A stretch of DNA of 64,000 nt from Oscillospiraceae bacterium (GCA_022835495.1 BQOK01000001.1:1054001-1118000); one strand, 5' to 3'; shown: positions 49,182 through 58,840, numbered from the stretch's first letter. Notes: generated from the sequence alone by a model not told the origin. A program made the numbers and translations.

Positions 49182-49931
49182 ATGAGCAACCGCTACAACG
49201 ACCCCTTCAGCGAACCGGTGCAGAACACCCTCTATGCAGAGGAAAACCAGCGCACCGGCACGTTTGAATACGAAACCCTGGCCAGCTACACCACCAAGAC
49301 CTTTTTGTGGATGTTTGCGGGCCTGATGCTGACCTTCGGCATCGCGCTGGTGGGCTACGCCGGGGGGCTGGCCCGTTACCTGCTGGTTTCGCCCATGATG
49401 TTTTTTGGCCTGGCCATTGCCGAGGTGGTGGTGGTCGTGGTAATGTCGGCACGCATCCGCACCATCAGCGTGGGCGGCGCCAAGGGGCTGTTCTTTGCCT
49501 ATGCCGCGCTGAACGGCCTGGTGTTCAGCAGCTATTTTTACCTGTATGATCTGTGGGAGCTGGTGATGGCGTTCGGCGCCACCGCCCTGTATTTCGGCAT
49601 TATGGCGGGCTACGGCTACCTGACCAAAAAGGACCTTTCCGGCTGGGCGAAGCCCCTGTTCTTCGGGCTGATCGCCATGCTGATCGTGAGCGTGATCGGC
49701 ATGCTGGCGGGCCTGGGCGGGCTGGACATCCTGCTGTGCTGCGCGGGCATTATCCTGTTCGCCTGCTACACCGCCTACGACACCCAGAAGATCAAGGCAG
49801 CCTACTTTGCCTACGCGGGCAACGAGGAGCTGGCGAAGAAGGCCAGCATTTACGCCGCGCTGGAATTGTATCTGGACTTTATCAACCTGTTCCTTTATAT
49901 CCTGCGCCTGTTCGCCCGGCGCCGCAACTAA
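49182..49931 (+). CDS. Bax inhibitor-1/YccA-family membrane protein
   Basis: A 249-residue protein with seven membrane helices. ATG 49182 follows GGATGGGAG (49158 is an alternative start). The first helix has KTFLWMFAGLMLTFGIALVG and the C-terminal half YTAYDTQKIKAAYF with the aspartate pair of the pH-gated calcium-leak family. Bacterial members such as YetJ are calcium channels; role here is inferred from family. Confidence 0.92.
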   Translation: MSNRYNDPFSEPVQNTLYAEENQRTGTFEYETLASYTTKTFLWMFAGLMLTFGIALVGYAGGLARYLLVSPMMFFGLAIAEVVVVVVMSARIRTISVGGAKGLFFAYAALNGLVFSSYFYLYDLWELVMAFGATALYFGIMAGYGYLTKKDLSGWAKPLFFGLIAMLIVSVIGMLAGLGGLDILLCCAGIILFACYTAYDTQKIKAAYFAYAGNEELAKKASIYAALELYLDFINLFLYILRLFARRRN

Positions 49932-49960
49932 GGCGCACAGGCAAGAGCGCTTGTTTTCAA

Positions 49961-49996
49961 AAGGCCGGGGCCTCGGTTTAAGGCCCCGGCTTTTTG
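49961..49996 (+). terminator. Terminator after Bax-inhibitor-like gene
   Basis: GGCCGGGGCC pairs with GGCCCCGGCT, followed by TTTTTG. Confidence 0.85.
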
Positions 49997-50078
49997 TTTC
50001 AGAACGCCCCAAAACGAAAAATTTGTGCCCGCAGCCTCGTTTTGTAGAAAGACAGGCATTACTAAAGGGGGAACGTAT

Positions 50079-50776
50079 ATGAACGAGCGCATTCTGGTGG
50101 TGGACGACGAGGCCGCCATTGCCGACCTGGTGGAGGTATATCTGAAAAACGAGGGGTTCGAGGTGTGCAAGTGCGGCACCGCGGCCGAGGCGCTGGCAGC
50201 GGCCGCCAGCCAGCCGCCGGACCTGGCCATTTTGGATGTGATGCTGCCGGATATGGACGGCTTTACCCTGTGCCAGCGGCTGCGGCAGGAGTACTTCTGG
50301 CCCATTTTGATGCTGACCGCCAAGGTGGAGGATATGGACAAGATTATGGGCCTGACCCTGGGGGCGGACGATTACATCACCAAGCCCTTTAACCCGCTGG
50401 AGCTGGTGGCGCGGGTAAAGAGACCCAACTGCGGCGCTGCAACCGCTACGACCGGGCCGCCGCGCCCGCACAGGAGCCGGAGGAGCTGGAGGTGAACGGC
50501 CTTGTGATCTCGAAGGCGGCCCACCGCTGCACCGTGTACGGCAGGGAGGCGGCGCTGACCCCGCTGGAATTTTCGATCCTGTGGTACCTGTGCAGCATGC
50601 GGGGCCGGGTGGTGGCCAGCGAGGAGCTGTTCAGCGCGGTGTGGGGCGAAAAATATTGGGAGAGCAACAACACCGTGATGAGCCACATTGCCCGCCTGCG
50701 GGAAAAGCTGGGCGACACCGGCCGCAAGCCGAAATTCATCAAGACCGTGTGGGGGGTGGGGTACACCATTGAATAA
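50079..50776 (+). pseudogene. vanR: vanR-type response regulator, frameshifted
   Basis: The receiver domain (from ATG 50079; phospho-acceptor D53 in LDVMLPDMDG, and TKPFNPLELVARVK) is in one frame up to about 50420. The OmpR-type winged helix (VNGLVISKAAHRCTVYGREA, LTPLEFSILWYLCS, FIKTVWGVGYTIE) continues two bases out of frame to the stop at 50776. At the join, GTAAAGAGACCCAACTG would read VKTQLRRCNRYDRA if one AG were removed, so a 2-bp AG duplication explains the shift. Without it this is an ordinary ~232-residue VanR-like regulator. A sequencing or assembly error is a real alternative to a true mutation. Confidence 0.85.
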
Positions 50777-51902
50777 GCAAACACCGCGCGGGGCGGGCAA
50801 AGGCCGCTACCGCAGCGCGCTTTCCCGGCGGCTGCTGGCGCAGTATCTTGTGGCGCTGGTGCTGTGGGCGGTGGGCCTTACGGCGCTTGGCCTTTTGGGC
50901 TGGAGCGTGTGCAACGCCATCATCTGGCAGCCCACGAACCCCATTTACTGGGTGCTGCAGTGGGTGAGGGAATATGTGCTGCTGGTATATGGGGGGCTGC
51001 TGGCGGGCGGCTGGGTGGCCGAGAGCTATTATTTTTTGAGCCGCCCCCTGCGCTACCTGGATGAGATCGTGGAGGGCGCAAAGCGGCTGGCCCAGCCGGG
51101 CGAGGCGCTGGTGGAGCTGCCCGCCGACCTGAAGGACATCCAGGACGACATGAACCTGGCAAAGCAGCAGGCCCTGCGGGCCGAGGCGGCGGCCAGGGAA
51201 GCCGAGCAGCGCAAGAACGACCTGATCGTGTACCTGGCCCACGATTTGAAAACGCCGCTCACCAGCGTGATCGGCTATTTGACCCTTTTGCGGGACGAGC
51301 CGGAGATATCGGCCGCGACCCGGGCCCGCTACACCGGCATTGCGCTGGACAAGGCCCTGCGCCTGGAGGACCTGCTGAACGAATTCTTTGAAATTACCCG
51401 CTTCAACCTGACCCACCTGGAGCTGGAGACCGCGCCGGTGGACCTGGCGCTGATGCTGCGGCAGGTAGCGGCCGAGTTTGGGCCCATGCTGGCCGAGAAA
51501 AAACTGGAGTGCAGCCTGGAATTGCCCGAAACCCTGCCCTACAACTGCGACCCGGACAAGCTGGCCCGCGTGTTCGACAACCTTTTGCGCAACGCGGTGA
51601 ACTACAGCTTTGAGGGCGGCACCGTGGCGGTGCGCGCCGAGGCGGGGCCCACAGGGGTGACACTGCGCTTTCAAAACCCCGGCCCCACCATCCCGCCCGA
51701 AAAGCTGGACCGCATTTTTGAGCGGTTTTTCCGGCTGGACGCTTCGCGCGGGAGCGCCAGCGGCGGCGCGGGGCTTGGCCTTGCCATTGCAAAGCAGATC
51801 GTGGAGCTGCACGGCGGGCGGATCACCGCCCAAAGCGGGAACGAGCAGGTGGAATTTGCCGTTACCCTGCCGCCGCAAGAAAATCGCAAGATTTTGGAAT
51901 GA
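50769..51902 (+). CDS. vanS: VanS-type sensor histidine kinase
   Basis: A 377-residue kinase starting at TTG 50769, overlapping the vanR stop (earlier starts lie inside vanR). Two membrane helices (about residues 25-50 and 65-90) with almost no outside loop, a linker, then HisKA with YLAHDLKTPLTS (phospho-acceptor His158) and ATPase motifs FDNLLRNAVNYS, FERFFRLDASRG and GGAGLGLAIAK. VanS of G-type clusters detects glycopeptide exposure and phosphorylates VanR. The kinase itself looks intact. Confidence 0.9.
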   Translation: MNKQTPRGAGKGRYRSALSRRLLAQYLVALVLWAVGLTALGLLGWSVCNAIIWQPTNPIYWVLQWVREYVLLVYGGLLAGGWVAESYYFLSRPLRYLDEIVEGAKRLAQPGEALVELPADLKDIQDDMNLAKQQALRAEAAAREAEQRKNDLIVYLAHDLKTPLTSVIGYLTLLRDEPEISAATRARYTGIALDKALRLEDLLNEFFEITRFNLTHLELETAPVDLALMLRQVAAEFGPMLAEKKLECSLELPETLPYNCDPDKLARVFDNLLRNAVNYSFEGGTVAVRAEAGPTGVTLRFQNPGPTIPPEKLDRIFERFFRLDASRGSASGGAGLGLAIAKQIVELHGGRITAQSGNEQVEFAVTLPPQENRKILE

Positions 51903-51941
51903 AAACCGCAAGCATTCCGCAAAATGGCCCGCAAACACCCG

Positions 51942-51988
51942 GCGCCCCGTTTTGGTACCATGGAGGTATCAAAACGGGGCGCTTTTTT
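51942..51988 (+). terminator. Strong terminator between vanS and vanG
   Basis: GCGCCCCGTTTTGGTACC pairs with GGTATCAAAACGGGGCGC over 18 positions with a five-base loop, then TTTTTT. It separates the regulatory and resistance genes. No good promoter is visible between it and vanG (next 45 bases are GC-rich with a second GCGCGGGC/GCCCGCGC hairpin). Confidence 0.88.
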
Positions 51989-52032
51989 GCGCGGGCAGGC
52001 CGCCCGCGCCGCCCCCCTGAAGGAGCGGATCC

Positions 52033-53085
52033 ATGATGGAGAAAAAACGCATTCTGGTGCTGTTCGGCGGCTGTTCCACCGAATACGAAGTGTCGCTGCA
52101 ATCGGCGTACGCGGTGCTGAGCGCGCTGGACAAAAAGCGCTATGCCGCGCTGACCGTGGGCATTACCCGCGAGGGGGAATGGCTGTATTACACCGGCTCG
52201 GTGGAGAACATCTCCGCCGACACCTGGCGGCAGGATGAGGTGAACTGCCTGCCCTGCGCGGTGTGCCCGGGCCGCGGGCGGCATGAGCTGGCGGTGTTCG
52301 GCCCCACCGTGCTGCGCTTTGCCTTTGACGCGGCTTTTCCCGTGCTGCACGGCAAAAACGGCGAGGACGGCACCGTGCAGGGGCTGTTTGAGCTGGCGGG
52401 GGCGCCGCTGGTGGGCTGCGGCACCCTGGCGGGCGCGCTGTGCATGGACAAGGACCGGGCGCACAAGCTGGCGGCCCTGGCCGGGGTGGAGGTGCCCCCC
52501 TCGGCGGTGTTTGGCAAGGGGGCGGGAATGGGCGCCATTGCCGCCGCGGCCGAAACGCTGGGCTGGCCGCTGTTTGTAAAGCCGGTGCGGGCGGGCTCTT
52601 CGTTCGGGATCACCCGGGTGGAAGGCCCGGAACAGCTGGCGGCGGCGGTGGCCGGGGCATTTCTGCACGACGGCGAAGTGATTTTGGAACAGGCCGTGCC
52701 GGGGTTTGAGGTGGGCTGCGCGGTGCTGGGCAACGATGCGCTGACGGTGGGCGTGGTGGATGAGATCGAGCTTTCGCAGGGGTTTTTCAACTACGAGGAA
52801 AAGTACACGTTGAAAACCTCGGCCATCCATTGCCCGGCGCGCATCCCCGAGGAGGCTGCGGCCCGGGTGCAGGAGGCGGCCCGGAAGGTATACCGGGCGC
52901 TGGGGTGCAGGGGCTTTGCCAGGGTGGACTTTTTTTACACCCCCGATGGGCGGGTGGTGTTCAACGAGGCGAACACCATCCCGGGCTTTACCGCGCACAG
53001 CCGTTACCCCAGCATGATGCGGGGCGTGGGCCTGGAATTCCCCGCGCTGGTGACAAAGCTCATTGAGCTGGGGTTTGAGGCGTGA
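52033..53085 (+). CDS. vanG: D-alanine-D-serine ligase, VanG-type
   Basis: A 350-residue ATP-grasp ligase. GGCSTEYEVSLQSA at the N-terminus, VKPVRAGSSFGITRV and FARVDFFYTPDG...FNEANTIPGFTAHSRYP at the C-terminus are typical of D-Ala ligases. The omega-loop FNYEEKYTLKTSAI follows the pattern of VanG/VanC-group enzymes that make D-Ala-D-Ser rather than D-Ala-D-Ala. Peptidoglycan ending in D-Ser binds vancomycin weakly. The neighbours VanXY and VanT confirm the D-Ser route. ATG 52033 follows GAAGGAGCGG. Confidence 0.93.
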   Translation: MMEKKRILVLFGGCSTEYEVSLQSAYAVLSALDKKRYAALTVGITREGEWLYYTGSVENISADTWRQDEVNCLPCAVCPGRGRHELAVFGPTVLRFAFDAAFPVLHGKNGEDGTVQGLFELAGAPLVGCGTLAGALCMDKDRAHKLAALAGVEVPPSAVFGKGAGMGAIAAAAETLGWPLFVKPVRAGSSFGITRVEGPEQLAAAVAGAFLHDGEVILEQAVPGFEVGCAVLGNDALTVGVVDEIELSQGFFNYEEKYTLKTSAIHCPARIPEEAAARVQEAARKVYRALGCRGFARVDFFYTPDGRVVFNEANTIPGFTAHSRYPSMMRGVGLEFPALVTKLIELGFEA

Positions 53086-53819
53086 GGCGGGTGGAGCTGC
53101 GCCGGGAGCAGGTGTTCCGGGGCGATGTGCTGCTGGTGAACGCCGCCCACCCGCTGCAGGGTGAAGCACCGCGCCGCCTTGCCCCGCCCAGCGCCGCTTT
53201 TCCGGACATCCTGATGGAGAACCGGGCCGCCGCGCTGCTGGCCGCCTGTGTGGCCGCGGCGGGCGGGGCCGGGCGCATCCGGCCTGTGTCGGGCTGGCGC
53301 AGCCGGGCCGAGCAGCAGAAGCTGTGGGATGACTCGATGGCCGAGCACGGCGAGGCGTTTACCCGCAGCTATGTGGCCCGCCCCGGATGCAGCGAGCATG
53401 AGACCGGCCTTGCCATCGACCTTGGGAAAACGGGCGGCGCGCTGGACTTTATCCGGCCCGCCTTCCCCTACGACGGGGCGTGCGGCGCATTTCGGCGGCT
53501 TGCCGCCGGGTACGGGTTTATTGAGCGGTACCAGAAGGGCAAGGAAACGCTCACTGGCATTGCCGCCGAGCCCTGGCATTTCCGGTATGTGGGCGCGCCC
53601 CACGCGCTGCTGCTGCTGCAGAACGGCCTGTGCCTGGAGGAGTACGCGGATTTTTTGAGGACCGGCCCCAAAAGCTGCACGCTGCCCGGCGGGCGGGCCG
53701 CCCGGGTGTTTTACATCCCCTGTGAGGGGGAGACCGCCCTGGCCGAGCTGCCCGACGGCTGCTGCCAGCTCTCGGGCGACAACGTGGGCGGATTGATCGC
53801 GACTGTTTGGGGGGAATGA
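53082..53819 (+). CDS. vanXY: VanXY-type D,D-peptidase
   Basis: A 245-residue M15B metallopeptidase starting at GTG 53082, overlapping the vanG stop by four bases (GTGA). Zinc and catalytic residues are visible: SEHETGLAID (His106, Asp113) and AAEPWHFRYVG (Glu163, His166). VanXY enzymes combine D,D-dipeptidase and D,D-carboxypeptidase activity and remove D-Ala-D-Ala termini so that only the D-Ser form is used. The C-terminal ~60 residues (from about 185) are an extra beta-rich tail. No signal peptide is seen, as in VanXY-C and VanXY-G. Confidence 0.92.
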   Translation: MRRVELRREQVFRGDVLLVNAAHPLQGEAPRRLAPPSAAFPDILMENRAAALLAACVAAAGGAGRIRPVSGWRSRAEQQKLWDDSMAEHGEAFTRSYVARPGCSEHETGLAIDLGKTGGALDFIRPAFPYDGACGAFRRLAAGYGFIERYQKGKETLTGIAAEPWHFRYVGAPHALLLLQNGLCLEEYADFLRTGPKSCTLPGGRAARVFYIPCEGETALAELPDGCCQLSGDNVGGLIATVWGE

Positions 53820-53820
53820 G

Positions 53821-55899
53821 ATGGAGCGCACAAAAAAAGGCCCGGTGCTGGACCGGGCGCGCCTTGCCGCGGCGCTGCTGGTGGTGGCGATCCACACCGG
53901 GCCGTTGGCCAGCTACAGCGCAGAGGGCGATTTTTGGCTGTGCCGGGTGCTGGCCCGGCTTGCGGTGCCGTTCTTCTTTATGCTCACCGGCCATTTTTTG
54001 GCCCGGCGGGCCTGGCGGGGCACCGGGGCGCTGTGGCGGCGCACGGCCCTTTTGTACGGGGCGGCGGTGCTCTTGTACCTGCCGCTGAACCTGTATGCGG
54101 GGGGCTTTTCGCCCTGGCAGGCAGTGCAGAAGCTGCTGCTCACCGGTACGTTTTACCACCTTTGGTACCTGCCCGCGCTGCTGTTGGGGCTGCCCATTGC
54201 CCATGCGCTGGCCAAGCGGGGGCTGCGGCTTGCCCTGCCCACGGCGGCGGCGCTGTATCTTGTGGGGCTTGCAGGCGACAGCTGGTACGGCCTTGCCTGC
54301 CGCCTGCCCGGCGCGCAGACCGTGTTGGACGGGCTGCTGGCGGCGCTGGGAGGCTATACCCGGGGCGGGCTGTTTTTTGCGCCGCTGTTTTTGCTGCTGG
54401 GCGCGGCGGTAAAGCCGGTGCGCCCCCGGGCGGCGCTGCCGGGCTTTTTGGCGGCGCTGGCCGCTCTTTCGGCCGAGGCGTTCTGGCTGAAAAGCATTGC
54501 CAGCCCCCGGCACGACAGCATGTACCTGACCCTGCCCCTGGCGGCCGCGGCTTTGTTCAGCGGGCTGCTGGCGGTGAACGGCGGGCGGGACAGGCGAAGC
54601 GCAAAGCTGGCCGAGGCGGTGTACCTTGTGCACCCCTGGTGCATTGTGCTGGTGCGGGGGGCGGCCAAGGCGCTGGGGCTGCAGGCCGTGCTGGTGGAAA
54701 ACAGCCTGGGGCATTTTGCGGCGGTGGCGGCGCTGAGCGTAGCGGTTTCGGCCCTGGCCTTGGCCGTGCGGCCGGTAAAGCCCGACCCCACGGCCCGCGC
54801 CTGGCGGCAGGTGGACCGCACCGCCCTGGCGCACAACGCAAAACTGCTGCGCCGGCAGGCGGGCTGCCCGCTGATGGCGGTGATCAAAGCGGACGGCTAC
54901 GGCCACGGAGCGGTAAAAACGGCCCGCACCCTGCGCCGGCAGGGCGTGCGGAGCTTTGCCGTTGCCACCCTGCCGGAGGCCATCGCCCTGCGCCGGGCGG
55001 GCATTTTGGGCGAGATACTGGTGCTGGGCTACACCGCGCCCGGGGAGGCGGCGCTGCTGGCGCGGTGGCGGGTGAGCCAGGCTTTGGTGAGCGAGGAATA
55101 CGCCCAGGCCCTGAATGGCCAGGGGCGGAAGGTGCGCGCCCACCTGGCGCTGGACACCGGCATGCACCGGCTGGGAATAAACGCCGCCGACCAGGAGGCG
55201 CTGCGGCGGGTGTTTGCCCTGCCGAACCTGAAAATACAGGGTGTGTTCAGCCATTTGTGCGTGGCCGACGGCCTTTCGGCGGAGGCGGTGGCCTACACCC
55301 AGGGGCAGGCGCAGCGCTTTTTTGAGGCGGTGGAGGGCCTGCGGGCGGCGAGGATCGACCCGGGGCGCACCCATTTGCAGGCAAGCTACGGCCTGTTGAA
55401 CCTGCCGCCCCTGGGCTGCGGGCTGGCCCGGCCGGGGCTTGCGCTTTACGGCGTGTACGAGGATGCCGCGCCGGTGCAGCGGCGGCTGGAGCTTTGGCCC
55501 GCGCTGACCCTGAAAGCCCGGGTGGCCGCGGTGCGCCGGCTGAAAACCGGCGAGGGGGCGGGCTATGGCCTTGCCTTTACGGCGGCGCGGCCCACCCTGC
55601 TGGCGGTAATGAGCATCGGCTATGCCGACGGCCTGCCCCGCGGGCTTGCGGCGCACGGCGGCGAGGTGCTGGTGCGCGGAAAACGCGCCCCGGTGGTGGG
55701 GCGGCTGTGTATGGACCAGATGCTGGTGGATGTGACGGATGTGGGGCAGGTGAGCATGGGCGATGCGGTGACCGTGATCGGCCGGGACGGGCCGGAGGAG
55801 ATCCGGGCCGAGGAGCTGGCGGCGCGGTGCGGCACCATTACCAACGAACTGCTGGCCGGGCTTTCGCCCCGGCTGGGGCTGGTGTACGAGGGGGCGTGA
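53821..55899 (+). CDS. vanT: VanT-type membrane serine racemase
   Basis: A 692-residue fusion. Residues 1-320 are an acyltransferase-3-like membrane domain with about ten helices (VVAIHTGPLA, FFFMLTGHFLARR) proposed to take up L-Ser. Residues ~330-692 are a PLP racemase like alanine racemase: AVIKADGYGHGAV with PLP lysine Lys356, LDTGMHRLGI, SIGYADGLPR and GRLCMDQMLVDVTD. It makes D-Ser for the VanG ligase. It begins one base after the vanXY stop, so vanG, vanXY and vanT are tightly coupled. A terminator follows. Confidence 0.95.
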   Translation: MERTKKGPVLDRARLAAALLVVAIHTGPLASYSAEGDFWLCRVLARLAVPFFFMLTGHFLARRAWRGTGALWRRTALLYGAAVLLYLPLNLYAGGFSPWQAVQKLLLTGTFYHLWYLPALLLGLPIAHALAKRGLRLALPTAAALYLVGLAGDSWYGLACRLPGAQTVLDGLLAALGGYTRGGLFFAPLFLLLGAAVKPVRPRAALPGFLAALAALSAEAFWLKSIASPRHDSMYLTLPLAAAALFSGLLAVNGGRDRRSAKLAEAVYLVHPWCIVLVRGAAKALGLQAVLVENSLGHFAAVAALSVAVSALALAVRPVKPDPTARAWRQVDRTALAHNAKLLRRQAGCPLMAVIKADGYGHGAVKTARTLRRQGVRSFAVATLPEAIALRRAGILGEILVLGYTAPGEAALLARWRVSQALVSEEYAQALNGQGRKVRAHLALDTGMHRLGINAADQEALRRVFALPNLKIQGVFSHLCVADGLSAEAVAYTQGQAQRFFEAVEGLRAARIDPGRTHLQASYGLLNLPPLGCGLARPGLALYGVYEDAAPVQRRLELWPALTLKARVAAVRRLKTGEGAGYGLAFTAARPTLLAVMSIGYADGLPRGLAAHGGEVLVRGKRAPVVGRLCMDQMLVDVTDVGQVSMGDAVTVIGRDGPEEIRAEELAARCGTITNELLAGLSPRLGLVYEGA

Positions 55900-55904
55900 A
55901 AAAG

Positions 55905-55934
55905 CGGGCGGGCCGTTGGGCCCGCCTTTTTTTG
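55905..55934 (+). terminator. Terminator of van cluster
   Basis: GGCGGGCC-GTTG-GGCCCGCC stem followed by TTTTTTT, six bases after the vanT stop. Confidence 0.9.
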
Positions 55935-55965
55935 ACAATATGCCCAGAGCAAGGGGATAAAGCGA

Positions 55966-55994
55966 TTGTAGTTTGCCCTGTTCCCGTTTATAAT
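55966..55994 (+). promoter_or_regulatory. Promoter of downstream membrane protein gene
   Basis: TTGTAG (55966-55971), 17-base spacer, TATAAT (55989-55994). A TTGACA at 55932-55937 with GATAAA at 55956-55961 is a second possible start. Confidence 0.7.
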
Positions 55995-56060
55995 AAGATA
56001 AAAGGCACCCGGGCGGCTGCCCGCCGCTGCGGGTGCAGGAGGAATGGGGAGGAACAAGGA

Positions 56061-56960
56061 ATGAAAGAGAAAAAACAGGGGGGCAAGCCCCCCTCGCGCT
56101 ACCGCACCATAAAAAAGGCGCTGAGTATGGAGCTGAAAGAGCACAAAAGCTCTGCGATTGTGTATTTTACGCTGCGCGCCCTGGTGATGATTGTGATGGT
56201 GCTGCAGATCTTCAACCGCAATTACGAGAACGTGTTCTTGTGCCTGCTCACCCTGCTGCTGCTGGTGGTGCCGAGCCTGGTGCAGGTGACCATGAAGATC
56301 GAACTGCCCACCACGCTGGAGATCATTATTCTGGTGTTTATTTTTGCGGCCGAAATTCTGGGCGAGATCCAGGAATTTTATATCCTGTTCCCCTTTTGGG
56401 ACACGGTGCTGCACACCCTGAACGGCTTTTTGGCGGCGGCGATCGGCTTTTCGATGGTGGATTTGTTGAACCGCAGCGAGCGGATGATGTTTAAATTGTC
56501 GCCGCTGTTCATGGCCATTGTGGCGTTCTGCTTTTCCATGACGATCGGCGTGGTGTGGGAATTTTTTGAGTTCGGCATGGATCAGCTGTTCCACACGGAC
56601 ATGCAGAAGGACACCATTGTGCACGCGGTTTATTCGGTGCTGCTGGACCCGGCGGGCGGCAACCGGGCGGCGGGGATCACCGGCATCACCCAGGTGGTGG
56701 TGAACGGGCAGGACCTGGGCCTGGGCGGCTATGTGGACATTGGCCTGATCGACACCATGAAGGACCTGATCGTGAATTTTATCGGGGCGGTGGTCTTTTC
56801 GGTGATCGGCTTCTTTTATGTGAAGAACCGGGGCGGCGGCGGGGTCGTGGGGCGCTTTGTGCCCCGGGAGAAGGAGCGCAAACAGGATTTTCTGCGCATT
56901 GTGCAGGAAGAGGCGGAGCTTGCAGAGCAAAACGCGCCGCCCCAGGCGGACGAGGAATAA
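56061..56960 (+). CDS. Multi-span membrane protein (YjdF/DUF2238-like)
   Basis: A 299-residue protein; ATG 56061 follows GGGGAGGAACAAGGA. Six or seven membrane helices are visible. LHTLNGFLAAAIGFSMVDLL and CFSMTIGVVWEFFEFGMDQL are reminiscent of the YjdF/DUF2238 family, whose function is unknown. The C-terminal tail is charged and Glu-rich. It has its own promoter after the van terminator, so it is probably not part of the resistance cluster. Confidence 0.72.
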   Translation: MKEKKQGGKPPSRYRTIKKALSMELKEHKSSAIVYFTLRALVMIVMVLQIFNRNYENVFLCLLTLLLLVVPSLVQVTMKIELPTTLEIIILVFIFAAEILGEIQEFYILFPFWDTVLHTLNGFLAAAIGFSMVDLLNRSERMMFKLSPLFMAIVAFCFSMTIGVVWEFFEFGMDQLFHTDMQKDTIVHAVYSVLLDPAGGNRAAGITGITQVVVNGQDLGLGGYVDIGLIDTMKDLIVNFIGAVVFSVIGFFYVKNRGGGGVVGRFVPREKERKQDFLRIVQEEAELAEQNAPPQADEE

Positions 56961-57034
56961 AAAGAGCGCAAAAGAGCGGCAGGGGAGCATTCCCCTGCCG
57001 CTGTTTGTTTGCTGCGTGATAGAACGGGCCCGTG

Positions 57035-58840
57035 TCAGTCCTCGTCCAGCTTGAGCACGGCGGTGAAGGCCTCGCTGGGCAGTTCCACGCTGCCCAGTTG
57101 GCGCATCTTCTTTTTGCCTTCCTTCTGTTTTTCCAGCAGCTTCTTTTTGCGGGTGATGTCGCCGCCGTAGCACTTGGCCAGAACGTCCTTGCGCATGGCC
57201 TTTACGGTTTCGCGGGCGATCACCTTGCCGCCGATGGCCGCCTGGATGGGGATCTCGAACATCTGGCGGGGGATGTTGTCTTTTAAGCGCTCGGCCAGGC
57301 GGCGGCCCTTGGCATAGGCTTTGTCGGCGTGCACGATCATGGAGAGCGCGTCCACCATGTCGCCGTTCAGCAGCAGGTCGAGCTTTACCAGCTTGGACTC
57401 GCGGAAGCCCTTCATCTCGTAGTCGTAGCTGGCATAGCCCCGGCTGCGGCTCTTGATGGCGTCGAAGAAATCGTACACGATCTCGCCCAGGGGCAGTTCA
57501 TAGTGCAGGTCCACGCGGGTGGCGTCCAGGTACTTCATGTCCACCATCACGCCCCGCCGGTCCACGCACAGATCCATCAGGCTGCCCACATACTCGGTGG
57601 GGGTGTAGATGTGGGCGTCGACAAAGGGCTCCTCCTGGCTGGCGATGCGGCCCGGGTCGGGGTAGTTGGAGGGGTTTTCGATGACCTCCACCGTGCCGTC
57701 GGTCAGGGTGATGCGATATTCCACGCTGGGGGCGGTGGTGATGAGGTCCAGGTCGAACTCCCGCTCCAGGCGCTGGGTGATAATGTCCAGATGCAGAAGG
57801 CCCAGAAAGCCGCAGCGGAAGCCAAACCCCAGCGCCGCGCTGGTCTCGGGCTCAAAGCTCAGCGAAGCGTCGTTGAGCTGCAGCTTTTCCAGCGCGTCCT
57901 TCAGGTCCGGGTAGCGGGCGCCGTCCACAGGGTAGATGCCGCAGAACACCATGGGGGTGACCTTGCGGTAGCCGGGCAGGGGCTCGGGGGTGGGGGCGGC
58001 GGCCAGGGTGACGGTGTCGCCCACCCGGGTGTCGCGCACGTTTTTGATGCTGGCGGTGAGGTAACCCACCTCGCCCGCCTGCAGCTGGGCGCAGGGGGAG
58101 AGGCTGGTGGCGCCCATGTGGCCCACCTCCACCAGGGTGAACTCGGTGCCGGCGGCCATCATGCGCACCGTGTCGCCGGGCTTGACCGTGCCCTCGAACA
58201 CCCGCACGTACACGATCACGCCCTTGTAGCTGTCGTACACGCTGTCGAAGATGAGGGCCTTCAGGGGGGCGCTTTCGCTGCCCGTGGGGGCGGGGATATC
58301 GGTGATGACCCGTTCCAGCACGTCCTCCACGCCGGTGCCCAGCTTTGCGGAAACGCGGGGCGCGTCGAGGCAGGGCAGGCCGATCACGTCCTCCACCTCC
58401 TGGGCGACCCGCTCGGGCTCGGCGCTGGGCAGGTCGATCTTGTTCAGGATGGGCACCAGCTCCAGGTCGTGCTCGAGGGCCATATAGGTGTTGGCCAGGG
58501 TCTGCGCCTCGACCCCCTGGCTGGAATCCACCACCAGCACCGCGCCCTCGCAGGCGGCCAGGGAGCGGCTGACCTCGTAGCCGAAGTCCACATGGCCCGG
58601 GGTGTCGATCAGGTTGAATTCATAGTCTTTGCCGTTGCGGGAGCGGTAGGAGAGGGTCACGGCGCGGGCCTTGATGGTGATGCCGCGCTCGCGCTCCAAA
58701 TCCATGTTGTCCAGCAGCTGCTCTTCCATCTGGCGCTCGTCCACCGAGTGGGTCTTTTCCAGAATGCGGTCGGCCAGGGTGGACTTGCCGTGGTCGATGT
58801 GGGCGATGATGCAGAAATTGCGAATGTTATCTCTTGCCAA
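57035..58840 (-). CDS. lepA: Elongation factor 4
   Basis: A 601-residue GTPase. The start is TTG 58840 behind CAGGAGGTCACGCCCC; an upstream in-frame start would be deep in the preceding gene. G motifs: [18 protein letters not shown] and [19 protein letters not shown] and the LepA-specific C-terminal domain ([19 protein letters not shown]-like region, then [19 protein letters not shown]) are complete. EF4 back-translocates ribosomes under stress. It is the last gene of an overlapping four- or five-gene operon. Confidence 0.96.
   Translation of the reverse strand: MARDNIRNFCIIAHIDHGKSTLADRILEKTHSVDERQMEEQLLDNMDLERERGITIKARAVTLSYRSRNGKDYEFNLIDTPGHVDFGYEVSRSLAACEGAVLVVDSSQGVEAQTLANTYMALEHDLELVPILNKIDLPSAEPERVAQEVEDVIGLPCLDAPRVSAKLGTGVEDVLERVITDIPAPTGSESAPLKALIFDSVYDSYKGVIVYVRVFEGTVKPGDTVRMMAAGTEFTLVEVGHMGATSLSPCAQLQAGEVGYLTASIKNVRDTRVGDTVTLAAAPTPEPLPGYRKVTPMVFCGIYPVDGARYPDLKDALEKLQLNDASLSFEPETSAALGFGFRCGFLGLLHLDIITQRLEREFDLDLITTAPSVEYRITLTDGTVEVIENPSNYPDPGRIASQEEPFVDAHIYTPTEYVGSLMDLCVDRRGVMVDMKYLDATRVDLHYELPLGEIVYDFFDAIKSRSRGYASYDYEMKGFRESKLVKLDLLLNGDMVDALSMIVHADKAYAKGRRLAERLKDNIPRQMFEIPIQAAIGGKVIARETVKAMRKDVLAKCYGGDITRKKKLLEKQKEGKKKMRQLGSVELPSEAFTAVLKLDED

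Noticed and set aside
53551-55938. 795-residue open frame on the minus strand
   Set aside because: Antisense shadow of vanXY and vanT with Gln/Arg/Pro-rich translation.
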